Origin: Deltaproteobacteria bacterium
GTDB taxonomy: Bacteria > Desulfobacterota > Desulfarculia > Adiutricales > Adiutricaceae
DNA: 38,078 nt
Direction: 5' to 3'
Assembly (NCBI GenBank): GCA_031263485.1
Contig: JAISFS010000322.1
Coordinates: 1 to 38,078, forward strand
The first letter of the stretch is position 1. Every line of letters starts with the position of its first letter. This document shows positions 17,080 through 25,607 of the stretch, piece by piece. The translations under genes were made by a program, and so were the position numbers. The notes below the pieces were generated by a model that was not told the DNA's origin, did not search any database, and saw only the letters and a program-made list of their open reading frames with translations.

Positions 17080-17206
17080 GGGGACCTGGAAGGCGAGGCA
17101 CCGGCGGAAGGCGGCAGGGCCGGGAAAGGGCTGTCGGCGCGACCGAAGGAGGCCCGGCGGACGACCGGGCCGGGCAAGGCCCGGGCAGGCTGACTGAATC
17201 CCCCCG

Positions 17207-17235
17207 ATTTTAGCGGAATCGTTCCGTAATTTCCA
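17207..17235 (-). promoter_or_regulatory. Possible promoter of the SprT-like/pcm operon
   Basis: On the minus strand TGGAAA (17230-17235) and TAAAAT (17207-17212) are 17 bases apart, about 125 bases before the gene. Both boxes differ from consensus, so this is a reasonable candidate only. Confidence 0.35.
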
Positions 17236-17413
17236 GTGGCAGCCTTAAGAAATTTGCCGTACACAAATTACCGTGCCCTCCGATGGCACCCGGAAGGCAT
17301 TGGCCTTGCTCCCGGCACGCCATGCCTGAGCCGTCAAAAGTCGTGCCGGATCAGGCCGGAGTTAATCCTGACGCGACAGTCCGTCACCCGCCCCCGCCCG
17401 TCCGGTCCGTCCC

Positions 17414-17461
17414 CCGTCCGCCAGGTCTGCCGTCCGCCAGGTCTGCCGTCCGCCAGGTCCG
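17414..17461. repeat. 16-bp tandem repeat, three copies
   Basis: Three copies of CCGTCCGCCAGGTCTG stand head to tail (the third ends in CCG). They lie in the 545-base spacer between yhhQ and the SprT-like gene. The rest of that spacer shows nothing but the proposed promoter. Confidence 0.75.
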
Positions 17462-17627
17462 ATGACCGACGTGGCTGGCGTCGGGAAGGTTGTCCGGACA
17501 GGCGGAGCGGGCGGCCGTATGGCCCAATGGAGCACGGCATCATGCCAACGTTCCCTGTTTTCGCGAAGGATCGGCGGTTCCATCTGTTCGGGGAGGGGCG
17601 GCGGCCTGCAAGGTCAAGGGGATGGCC

Positions 17628-18365
17628 TCATGCCGAGGGATCGGCATTCCTCCGGGTAGCCCGCCTGTCGCCCCACGACCAGGGGAAGGGAGAAAGTGAG
17701 ACTCCCTCGTCGACCCAGTCGCGGCCCTCGGCCCTTTTGAGCCTGCGGGCCAACAGGAGCGTGAGCGGGAGGAGCGCCAGCTCGAAGCCCGTCTTGTAGA
17801 CGAAGTTGGAGACGCAGAGCCTTGCCCAGAGGTCCGTGCCTATCGCGCCCAGGAAGCCCACCGTCGCGAAGACCAGGGTGTCGACGGCCTCGCCGGCCAG
17901 GGTGGAGACCGCGAAACGCCACGCCGGAGGCTTTCCCGGGCCGCGGGTCTTCATTTTGGAGAGCACCGAGGCGTTCACGAGGCTTCCCGCGAGGAAGGCC
18001 AGGAGGCTTCCCGCGGCCAGCCTCGGGGAGAGCGCCAGGATCGCGTTCCAGGCCTCCGCCCCCTCCCACCCCGCAGGCGCAGGCAGGAGCGAGACCAGGC
18101 TCAGGCACAGGAATGCCAGTCCCAGGCACAGGAAGGCGGTCCAGATGACGGCCCGGGAGCGGGCGTAGCCGTAGACCTCTGTCATCAGATCGCCCAGGAT
18201 GTAGGTGAGCGGGAAGACCAGGGTCCCACCGTCGAAGGAGAGGGGCCCCAGCTCGACCATGCGGGTGGAGGCGATGTTGGAGACTATGAGAAGCCCGGAG
18301 CACAGCCCTGCCGCCGTCTCGAGGCGGTAGGGGGCACGGGGTGGCGGAAGGCTGTCGGATGGCAT
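17628..18365 (-). CDS. yhhQ: Queuosine precursor transporter, YhhQ/DUF165 family
   Basis: A 245-residue membrane protein with about six hydrophobic segments. The family signature is clear: GLLIVSNIASTR near the start and FPLTYILGDLMTEVYGYARSR (about residues 50-71), followed by a second conserved helix pair (STLAGEAVDTLVFATVGF) and the C-terminal NFVYKTGFELALLPLT. YhhQ proteins take up preQ0/preQ1, the base precursors used to make queuosine at the wobble position of tRNA. The length is normal. It lies 174 bases after the AmpG-like gene on the same strand, with hairpins in the gap, so it may be the last gene of that operon or have its own transcript. No other queuosine gene is in the window. 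Confidence 0.92.
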   Translation of the reverse strand: MPSDSLPPPRAPYRLETAAGLCSGLLIVSNIASTRMVELGPLSFDGGTLVFPLTYILGDLMTEVYGYARSRAVIWTAFLCLGLAFLCLSLVSLLPAPAGWEGAEAWNAILALSPRLAAGSLLAFLAGSLVNASVLSKMKTRGPGKPPAWRFAVSTLAGEAVDTLVFATVGFLGAIGTDLWARLCVSNFVYKTGFELALLPLTLLLARRLKRAEGRDWVDEGVSLSPFPWSWGDRRATRRNADPSA

Positions 18366-18425
18366 GCGTCTCTCTTTGCGGCAGGGGCGCCGTTATGGCC
18401 GGGATCGGCGTTGGCTGTAAGGCAT

Positions 18426-18441
18426 CGGAGCTTCGGCTCCG
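18426..18441. terminator. Hairpin in the ampG-yhhQ gap
   Basis: CGGAGC and GCTCCG form a perfect 6-bp stem; read on the plus strand the loop is TTCG, the very stable tetraloop. On the minus strand, the sense of the flanking genes, the loop is CGAA. There is no T-run. Confidence 0.3.
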
Positions 18442-18519
18442 AGGGTTTCGGGGCCGTTCGCCGTGTCCGGCGAGGCTTTGCAGGCGGGGGATTTCGGTCT
18501 GGGGTTTCGGGGCTCGCGC

Positions 18520-18548
18520 GGATCCCTGAGGCGCGGGCCTCAGGGTCC
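18520..18548 (-). terminator. Hairpin over the stop codon of the AmpG-like gene
   Basis: CCCTGAGG (18524-18531) pairs with CCTCAGGG (18538-18545), and flanking GGA/TCC extend the stem past a one-base bulge. The TGA of the AmpG-like gene (18540-18542) lies inside it. No T-run; it could reduce read-through into yhhQ or protect the upstream message. Confidence 0.35.
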
Positions 18549-19808
18549 GGCCCGGGGCGGGCAGGCGGTCATCGCGATCCCGGAGTTCCTGAGGACCCTC
18601 AAGATGGCTAGTCCCGGGAGGGCCAGCAGTGCCCCCAGGAGATAGAAGCCCGGCCAGCCCAGAACGGCTACCAGCCAGCCAGAGGGGCTGGCCAGGAAGT
18701 TCGCGGGGAGGGCCATTATGCTGGTCAGGATGGCGTACTGGGTGGCGGTGAAATCCAGCCGCGTCTGGGAGCTCAGGAATACCGTGAAGACAAGCCCCGC
18801 CGCGCCCACGATCACGTGGTCCAGGGCCACGAAGAAGGCCAGGTAATGGAGGCGCGGGGGGAGGATCCACAAGGCGGTCAGGGCCGCCATGTTGACCGGC
18901 TGGAGCCAGCCGAAGATCCACAGCGCCTTCATGTTGCCGTACTTGCGGGACACCGCGTTGGCTATGGATACCCCGGCCAGGGTCGCGGTGAGCCCGAACG
19001 CCTTCACGACCAGGCCGATCTCCGTCTTGGTGTAGCCCGCATCCATGAAGAACACGGTGTTCAGGGACGCGATGAGCTGCTCCCCCAGGCGGTAGAGGAG
19101 CACGAAGGACATCAGGAGAAGCGCCTTGTCCCGGGCCAGGAAGTCCAGGACCGGGCCCTTCACGCTCTCCAGAAGGCTGCGGGGCCGCGTGAGCGAGGCC
19201 GTCGGCTCCGGACTCCACAGCAGCGTCACCGGGCCCAGGAGTATGGCCAGCGCGGAGAGCCGGAAGACGGCGGGCCACCCCCAGGCGTCCGCGGCTATCA
19301 GCCCACCGCCGGAAAGCGCGACCATGCCCAGGCGGTAGCCCCACAGGTAGGCGGTGGAACCGTCCGCCAGAAGCTTCTCGGTCAGGAGGTCCTCGCGGCG
19401 GTAGGCGTCCACGGCGATGTCCTGGGTGGCGGAGCTGAAGCTCACCCACAGGGTCATGAGGGCGGCGGCGCCGAGGCCTGCGCCGCCCGAGAGCCCTCCG
19501 GAGGCCCATTCGGCCCCGAAGGCCACGAGCCCCAGGGCCAGGGAAGTCTGGCTCAGGAGAAGCCAGCCCTTCCTGCGGCAACCGAAGGGAGCGGTGCAGT
19601 CCAGTATCGGCGCCCAGAGGAACTTCAGGCTGTAGGGGATGCGGGCCATGGCGAAGAGGCCGATGACCTCCACCGGGGTGCCCCCGTCCCTAAGCCAGGC
19701 CTGGACCAGGGTCACCACCACGATGAACGGCGCCCCCGCCGTGAACCCCATGGACAGGCTCGTAAGGATCGGCCTGAGCGTTCCGCTTCGGTTCATAGGG
19801 GGCTGCAT
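18540..19808 (-). CDS. AmpG-like muropeptide permease (major facilitator superfamily)
   Basis: A 422-residue inner-membrane protein with about 12-14 hydrophobic segments. Family landmarks: PYSLKFLWAPILD (about residues 58-70), the place where AmpG has its F-K-x-x-W-x-P motif, and SFSSATQDIAVDAYRRE (123-139), the strongly conserved AmpG stretch. AmpG brings anhydromuropeptides from the periplasm into the cytoplasm for cell-wall recycling, using the proton gradient. The ATG follows directly on the TGA of the upstream ATPase (TGAATG), so translation is probably coupled; a second ATG four codons in is also possible. Relatives in other families of AmpG-like carriers exist, so the substrate is inferred. 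Confidence 0.85.
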   Translation of the reverse strand: MQPPMNRSGTLRPILTSLSMGFTAGAPFIVVVTLVQAWLRDGGTPVEVIGLFAMARIPYSLKFLWAPILDCTAPFGCRRKGWLLLSQTSLALGLVAFGAEWASGGLSGGAGLGAAALMTLWVSFSSATQDIAVDAYRREDLLTEKLLADGSTAYLWGYRLGMVALSGGGLIAADAWGWPAVFRLSALAILLGPVTLLWSPEPTASLTRPRSLLESVKGPVLDFLARDKALLLMSFVLLYRLGEQLIASLNTVFFMDAGYTKTEIGLVVKAFGLTATLAGVSIANAVSRKYGNMKALWIFGWLQPVNMAALTALWILPPRLHYLAFFVALDHVIVGAAGLVFTVFLSSQTRLDFTATQYAILTSIMALPANFLASPSGWLVAVLGWPGFYLLGALLALPGLAILRVLRNSGIAMTACPPRAGP

Positions 19809-21665
19809 TCAGTCTCCGGCCAGGGCCGGCTCCTTTATCCACAGTTCGGCGGTGATCAGCCACTCGCCCCCAAGCCGCGGCTTTTCGAAGATGAGCGTAC
19901 GCTGGCCCAGGTCGTGCCTGAGCTTGGAATCATACTTGAGGCTGAAGACCGCCCAGGCCCTGCCGTGGTCCCGGGGGTCCAGAAGAAGCAGGGGTTCCGA
20001 TGCCGTGAGCTTCACGTCCCCGGAGGTGCGGAGCTCGGAGGCCAGGGCCACGCGGAACTGCTCCCGGCCGATGGTGCGGTCCGGGCTTCCCGGCTCGAAG
20101 AAGCGGAAGCGTTCCGCGTACAGCGCCGCCATGTTGTCCGCGAGCTTGAACTCCTGGGCCTGGGTCCACTTCTTGAGCCTGTCCTTCAGGACCGCCGCAA
20201 GATCGGCGGGGATGGAGCGCCTAAGGTCAGGGCCTTCCCCCGCCACGAGCGGCAGGATGTCCTGGGGCAGGTGCGGCTCCACCTGCCTCCAGAGCCTGAT
20301 GCCCGCCTCCTTGGGGATCTCCCTGGCTGGCGGGTACTGGAAGATGAGCGGCGTCCGGCTCTGGGGCCTGCCCACAAGGTAGAGTCCGGGCCTCCTTATG
20401 TCCGGCGGGCTTATCTCGGCCTTGAGTCCGGGGCCCTTGATGCTTCCCTGCCAGAGCCTCGCCATGTTGAGGCTCCCGTCCACCACCAGGACCAGGGAGT
20501 TGCGGGGAAGCGAGAGCAGAGCGGGCGGCGGGCTTGGAAGCGACAGATCCGCGGGGTCGGAAGCCGAGGGCGCCGCCGCGGCGGGGGTGGCGGCGGGACC
20601 GGCGCGCAGGAAAGATTCCGGATCGGCGGCGTCCGGGGCCTCGCTCACCGAGATCGTGCCCGGGGGCGCCGGGAATGCCGCGCCCTCGCGGGTCGGGGTC
20701 TGCGAGGGACCCGGGCCCGCCATGTCGGGGCGCATCAGGAACCAGCCGCTCACCATGAGCGCGGCAGCGACCGCGGCGGCCGCCGCGCGGGTCCCCCCGT
20801 GCAGGCCCCGGCTTTCCCGGCGCTGGCGGACGCCGCCCGCCGCGAGGCCGGCGGCCTCCTCCGGTACCGGCTGGGGCCCGGCGGCGCCTTCCGCGGCACG
20901 GGCCACGCATGCGGGGGTTATCTCCTTCTTGTTCAGGGCCCAGGCGGTCATGAGCGACCTCTCGGCCACCGGGTTCAGTTCCCCCGGAAGACCCCCGGAA
21001 CGCGAGTGGAGCGCCGCGAGCGCCTGCTGGGTGAACGGGTCGCGCCGGGCGCCCGCAGCCTTCATGCGGAAGGCAACGTACTGGGCCGTCTCGGCCAGGG
21101 AGAACGGGGCGAGGGTCACGTTGGCCGCGGTGCGGGCGAGCTCGCCCGGGAAACCGTCCTCCGGCGTCCCGCACAGGACGAGCGAGGTCCTGCCCTTCCA
21201 GGCGGGCTCGATGGCCATGAGCTTGGGAAGGTCCGTCAGCGTGTCGCGCCCCAGGTGCTGGGCGCCGTCCACGGCGAGCACGCAGGCGCGGCCCGAGGAG
21301 ACAAGATCCGAAACGGCGTTCTGGAAGAAGCCCAGGAGCGTCTCTTCCGGGGCGCCCGGCGGCAGCCGGTCCATGAGCCCCAGCGAGCTCAGGGCCTCGG
21401 AGAGGATTCCGGAAAGGGTCACGGCCCCCCTGAGCACGGTCACGACCTTCACCGCCGGCGGCAGCAGCGGCTGGCCCAGGCTCGAGACGAGCGCGGTCTT
21501 GCCCGAGCCCTTGGCCCCCGTCACGACGATCAGCCCCGGCAGGGGCCCCTCCCCGGAGAGCAGCCCGGCGATTTCGCCGTATGCCGGGGAGCGGAAGAGG
21601 AACCTCGGGCTCAAGGCCGACTTGAAAGGTCTTTCCCGGAGGCTGAAGAAGGTTTCGTAATCCAT
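19809..21665 (-). CDS. ExeA/GspA-type AAA ATPase with NTF2-like C-terminal domain
   Basis: A 618-residue protein started at the ATG at 21665, because MDYETFFSLRERPF is the usual first line of ExeA/GspA ATPases; a TTG at 21704 would overlap the transcription start. Walker A is GAKGSGKT (50-57), Walker B CVLAVDGAQH (128-137), and an AAA lid follows to about 260. One transmembrane segment (about 293-311) leads to a Pro/Ala/Ser-rich linker, a middle region of unknown kind (about 385-480), and a C-terminal domain (about 492-609, KKWTQAQ... ALYAERF ... FSLKYDS) that resembles NTF2-like tails of some L,D-transpeptidase proteins. ExeA normally works with ExeB to insert the secretin of type II secretion through peptidoglycan and carries a peptidoglycan-binding tail, which is absent here. 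Confidence 0.82.
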   Translation of the reverse strand: MDYETFFSLRERPFKSALSPRFLFRSPAYGEIAGLLSGEGPLPGLIVVTGAKGSGKTALVSSLGQPLLPPAVKVVTVLRGAVTLSGILSEALSSLGLMDRLPPGAPEETLLGFFQNAVSDLVSSGRACVLAVDGAQHLGRDTLTDLPKLMAIEPAWKGRTSLVLCGTPEDGFPGELARTAANVTLAPFSLAETAQYVAFRMKAAGARRDPFTQQALAALHSRSGGLPGELNPVAERSLMTAWALNKKEITPACVARAAEGAAGPQPVPEEAAGLAAGGVRQRRESRGLHGGTRAAAAAVAAALMVSGWFLMRPDMAGPGPSQTPTREGAAFPAPPGTISVSEAPDAADPESFLRAGPAATPAAAAPSASDPADLSLPSPPPALLSLPRNSLVLVVDGSLNMARLWQGSIKGPGLKAEISPPDIRRPGLYLVGRPQSRTPLIFQYPPAREIPKEAGIRLWRQVEPHLPQDILPLVAGEGPDLRRSIPADLAAVLKDRLKKWTQAQEFKLADNMAALYAERFRFFEPGSPDRTIGREQFRVALASELRTSGDVKLTASEPLLLLDPRDHGRAWAVFSLKYDSKLRHDLGQRTLIFEKPRLGGEWLITAELWIKEPALAGD

Positions 21666-21710
21666 ATGGCGGAGACATCCCAAAGGGAACGGGGTGAAGG
21701 TCAACCTGCG

Positions 21711-21740
21711 ATTATACAGGACCGCCGGGAATCATGGCAA
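21711..21740 (-). promoter_or_regulatory. Sigma-70-type promoter of the ExeA-like/AmpG-like operon
   Basis: On the minus strand TTGCCA (21735-21740) and a perfect TATAAT (21711-21716) are 18 bases apart. Transcription should start near 21704, about 40 bases before the ATG at 21665. This supports the shorter protein start. Confidence 0.7.
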
Positions 21741-22283
21741 CGATCGGCGCAGGTCGCAGGGCAGGTCTCTGGCAAAGAAGCGTCGAGAGGGGCATAGAAT
21801 GGGTATTCGGCATGATCGGTCGAGCAAAGGGTAACGGGTGCGTTGGCAGATGGTTTAGAAACGGAGGAGGCTGAACCGCAGCGATCCATGGGCTGAAGTC
21901 GTCCTACAGCGCCGATGGGAAGGAATTGAATATCCTGAAGCCCATCTTGGCAGGAAACGAGGGTAAGAGTATGGGGTTTTGCCTTGACACTTCAGGAAAG
22001 TCGTGATAGTTTTGCCAGATAAAAAATCCCACCTTTAGGCAGTCCGCTGTCAAGCTCACTCCTGACTAACCCACTCCTTCTGGGCCGCGCTAGCCATATT
22101 CTTGAGGCAATCGCGACCGATCTTTTCCCTATCCAAGCCTTAAGATTTCGTAATTGTCCTGGCAAGGCGCTGTATGGGCCACTGCCATCGCGCCGCCGAT
22201 ACGGGAGAGGTGCGCAAGGATGTCGGATTTTCCAGGCCATGAACTGCTAGCCAATTCACTAACATGGCTGGCACGGAAAATGC

Positions 22284-22310
22284 ACTCTCTCTCTCTCTCT
22301 CTCTCTCTCT
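22284..22310. repeat. (CT)n dinucleotide run, 27 bases
   Basis: An unbroken CTCTCT tract of about 13.5 units followed by a run of six G. It lies within unassigned frames on both strands (Ser-Leu repeats one way, Arg-Glu the other). Such tracts are prone to slippage. Confidence 0.9.
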
Positions 22311-22599
22311 TGGGGGGTGATAGCCTCGTCAGCCTTATTGTTTGCGTTGCCCGAGTCTGCCCTGTTTTTTTTCTGCCATACCCCCTGAAGCCCTTTGAAC
22401 ACAAATCGAGTCCGGCCATTGCACTATTGAGCAATGGGCGGGCTTTCTCCTTGCCCGGAGACACGACCGGGATAAAGGTGCGAAAGCGATGCCGCAAAGG
22501 CTTGAAAGAGCCGAAGCGGCATTTTGCTTTTTTAGGGTCTATCAAGTGGCGTCGACAAAGCCATAAGAAACGGAGGGGTCGGTGTATGGCATGACGTTA

Positions 22600-22790
22600 T
22601 CGTAATATGCCGGCCAAGGACTCATGATGAAGAGCCGGATGGGGTGACAGTGGCCCAGTCAGGACGACTGGGTAGCCGTGGCCCAATAGCTGGTACGTAT
22701 TGTCTACCATTTAGCCTCCATGATGCCAATGACCAGGTGCCGTTGCTTGCCATGGGTTGCCGCTCCGACACATTACGGTTCCGTCATGGC
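22600..22790. repeat. Large diverged direct repeat, copy 1
   Basis: Shared with 37260-37430 in the same order and orientation: CGTAAT, CGGC, TCATGATGAAGAGC followed by GGATG, CCCAATA, ACGT then TTGTC, AGC then TCCATGA, and CGTTGCT. The gaps between blocks differ by indels. On the minus strand both copies can be read as a protein end with QR then L, IG and MEA, so the repeat may be the worn 3' end of a duplicated gene. Confidence 0.65.
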
Positions 22791-23055
22791 ATGAGCGAAT
22801 GCGGGGAGTAATCGGCAAGGCATGCTGCGCATGACGCATGTCGGTAAAGTCCAATTCGGAGAGAGGTATTTGAGCCGACCCCTGTCGTAACTCTATGCGG
22901 TGAAAAGGCAACTGACAGTAGATATGAACCCGGTCAATGACCCCTGATATCGATAAACGGATGGCAAAACGTTGTTTGAACATGTATTAACGACGGAAAT
23001 GATTCATGGAGTGGCGAATCAGTTACATCGGAATACCAAGTCAAGGAGGAGTGCG

Positions 23056-25225
23056 GTGACAGGTAATCATCTGGGATTGGGGCTTGCTGCGGCGATGGCG
23101 GTTCTAGCGGGGGCTGTGCCTGGTTTGGCCCAGCTGGGACCCCAAGAGCACCAGATGCAAACCCTGAGTACGTTGATAGTCGAGTCAGCCAGGGAAGGTG
23201 CCCTCACCCGGGAGAGTGCTCCGGCAGGGATACTGGGAGACAGATCCCCTCTGGAGCTACCGTTCGTGTCTTCGTCTATAACGGAATATGCCATAAGAGA
23301 GTTTGCCGTTCCCGGAGGGGACTCTACGGAGTTCGCCAGTGTGCTCAGCCTCAATCCATCGATCAGGGACGGGGTTTCAATTTTCACGGAAATGTACATC
23401 AGGGGGTTCAGGATCACCGGATATGATATAGGCGTTAACGGGCTGGCAAGCATGTTCGGTCCGCTGTACGTTCCCTCGTTCGCGTTCGAGAGCATCGATG
23501 TCCTGTCGGGTCCCAGCATAGCGTACATGGGGACCACAAGCGCGTTTGCCGGTACCGGAGGGCACGTCAACTACAGTACCAAGGTCGCGAGGCCGGAGCC
23601 GCAGACGGACGTGTACGTGCATTATTTTGGACGGAGCGGGTTCACGGAACAGATCGACTTCGGAAGGAGGTTCGGCGAGGGGAACGAGTGGGGGCTGAGG
23701 GCTACTGCGGAGAATACGTCAGGCGAGACGCAGATAATTGATTCGGAAAACAGGCGTCTCAACATCATGGTCAACCTGGACAGGAAGACCGACATGATGA
23801 GGACCAATGTGGCCATAGGTCATTTCAGGTACGCGGACACGGGGAACTACGGAGGGAGGAACTTCTTCATAGACGAAAGGTATGAGGATGTGACGGTCCT
23901 GCCGGAGGTGCCCAGGACCAACGATGGCTTCGGCCCTGACTGGAATGAGACCAGGCAGGACCTGACGCTCGTGACGGCAAACCATGAGCAGACGATTACG
24001 AAATGGCTCATTCCGTTTATGGATTTCGGGTACTCCGTTGAGAAATCATTGCCGAGGATAACAACTACGAGGCTGGAGTTGAGGAGCAATGATGGGGACT
24101 ACAGCGGGAGAACCAGGGACGAGAAACTCAAGCGGGAGACGATGACGGTGCAAGGCGGGGTGAGGGGGACATTCGATCTGGGCGTGATGGAAAACTCGTA
24201 TTTGGTTGCCGCCGGATACACTCGTCACGAACGTGATGAATCAGGAACTGCTCCATATACCCAGTACTACCCCCTCGGGAATATCTACAGTGGAGTGAGG
24301 CCAGATTATTCGGCGCCTGACAACGTCAGCAACGACATGAGAAAGGGCTATACCACGGGGAGTACTGGATTTACGCTTATGGACACCATGTCATTTTGGA
24401 AAGAAGTTATCGGTATTCGGAGGCTTTCATTGGCACAACAACGTTGCCAGGAATTTTAACAGGGAAGGTGATGTCATTCAAGTAGTGAAGTCAAGAAGCA
24501 TAAGTCCGACCTATGGCGTAGTCTACAGACCGTTCGAAAATTTCGCAATATTCGCGGGCCATACGGAAAGCTTCGCCGCAGGGACACGCGTCCCCACATA
24601 TTACGTTAACGGCGGGGAAGTCCTATCCCCCGCGAAGACGAAGCAGAACGAGATCGGCATCAAGTATATGTGGGAGCAGCTTCTTTTTACTTTAAGCGCG
24701 TTCGATATATCCCAGACATCTACCAGGGCGGTAGATGAGGGGGGCAACGAGCGGCTTAGGACCGATGGAGAGTTGAGGAATAAGGGCGTGGAATTTTCCT
24801 TATCGGGAAACGTTGATGAGCGATTGAACCTGATCGGAGGCTTCATGTATATCGACGCCAGGCAGGAAAAGACCGAATACGGGATTTTGGACGGCTTGAA
24901 GACAAATGGGGTTGCCAACTTATCCGCCACACTTGCGGCAACCTACAAGATAAATGACAAGTTGACCGCCATGGCAAGGTTGTACCATTTGGGTTCTGCC
25001 AGCATGGTCAACGAGAGGTTCAAGACCAAGAAGTATACGACGGTTGATCTGGGACTTTCCTATATGCATGAAATTAACGATGTTCCGGTAACGCTTACTG
25101 TGAAGTGCTTCAACGTCCTGGACCAAGCATACTGGAAGCCCAACCAGCATCCAGTTACGAATTACAACACGATAATCCTGGGCAATCCCAGGACATTTCA
25201 GATTTCTTTGGGAATGAGATTCTAA
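23056..25225 (+). pseudogene. TonB-dependent receptor, first tandem copy, frameshifted
   Basis: The natural start is the GTG at 23056, 6-7 bases after AAGGAGGA and followed by a signal peptide (LGLGLAAAMAVLAGAVPGLAQ); the frame is open further up but without one. The plug and most of the barrel are closely similar to the intact copy downstream. The frame breaks at a run of four T (24394-24397): after DTMSF it runs into a stop near 24460, while another frame goes on with KLSVFGGFHWHNNVARNF and reaches the barrel end (FQISLGMRF, TAA... at 25225). Compared with the paralogue the simplest change is a 2-base loss or 1-base gain. As read, the product lacks roughly the last third of the barrel and should not insert in the outer membrane. 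Confidence 0.88.
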
Positions 25226-25607
25226 CCGTTTGTCAAGGCTGTTACGCGAGCATGTTAAACCCGGTCGGGCAACGCCTTCTGCCTTCATCCGGTGTTGTAC
25301 GAAGAGGTATTTTCCCTTGAAACGGTCCTACTCTAGAGTCGGTATTGATCTTGAGTCGAAGGTGGACTACGGTACCAGCTGTATTTTGTGGACTTTGGAA
25401 GGAAAAATGGAAAATCATTCGTCAGAATCTCTCTCCAGGGTTACTTGAAGAAGGGCATGCGGAGGAGGGATTTGGATTCGGGTGGACCCCGAGGTCCTTG
25501 CAAATAGGGTTGAGGGAGCCCTGCTTGGCAGGGAATGTGGAAAGGGAAGGGGCCTCTGCTAGGTTGCGCCGACGCGTAAAAAGTAAATAAAGACAAGGAG
25601 TTTTCCA
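25226..25607 (+). other. Spacer between tandem receptor genes
   Basis: 382 bases with no gene. It ends in an A-rich stretch and an AAGGAG ribosome site for the second receptor. No terminator or metal-regulator box is clear. Confidence 0.5.

Larger units (their letters stand above)
21741..23055. other. Spacer between divergent operons
   Basis: About 1.3 kb without a convincing gene. It holds a (CT)n run at 22284-22310, one member of a large diverged direct repeat near 22600-22790, and overlapping frames on both strands around 22130-22590 with no recognisable domain. The last 150 bases before the TonB receptor must hold its promoter; no clear boxes are seen. Confidence 0.5.

Noticed and set aside
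17614..19581. 655-codon minus-strand open frame across yhhQ and the AmpG-like gene
   Set aside because: It overlaps two clear membrane-protein genes in another frame and is rich in Arg, Pro and Gly, a by-product of high G+C.
18816..21797. 993-codon plus-strand open frame
   Set aside because: It is antisense to the AmpG-like and ExeA-like genes and has no recognisable domain or ribosome site.
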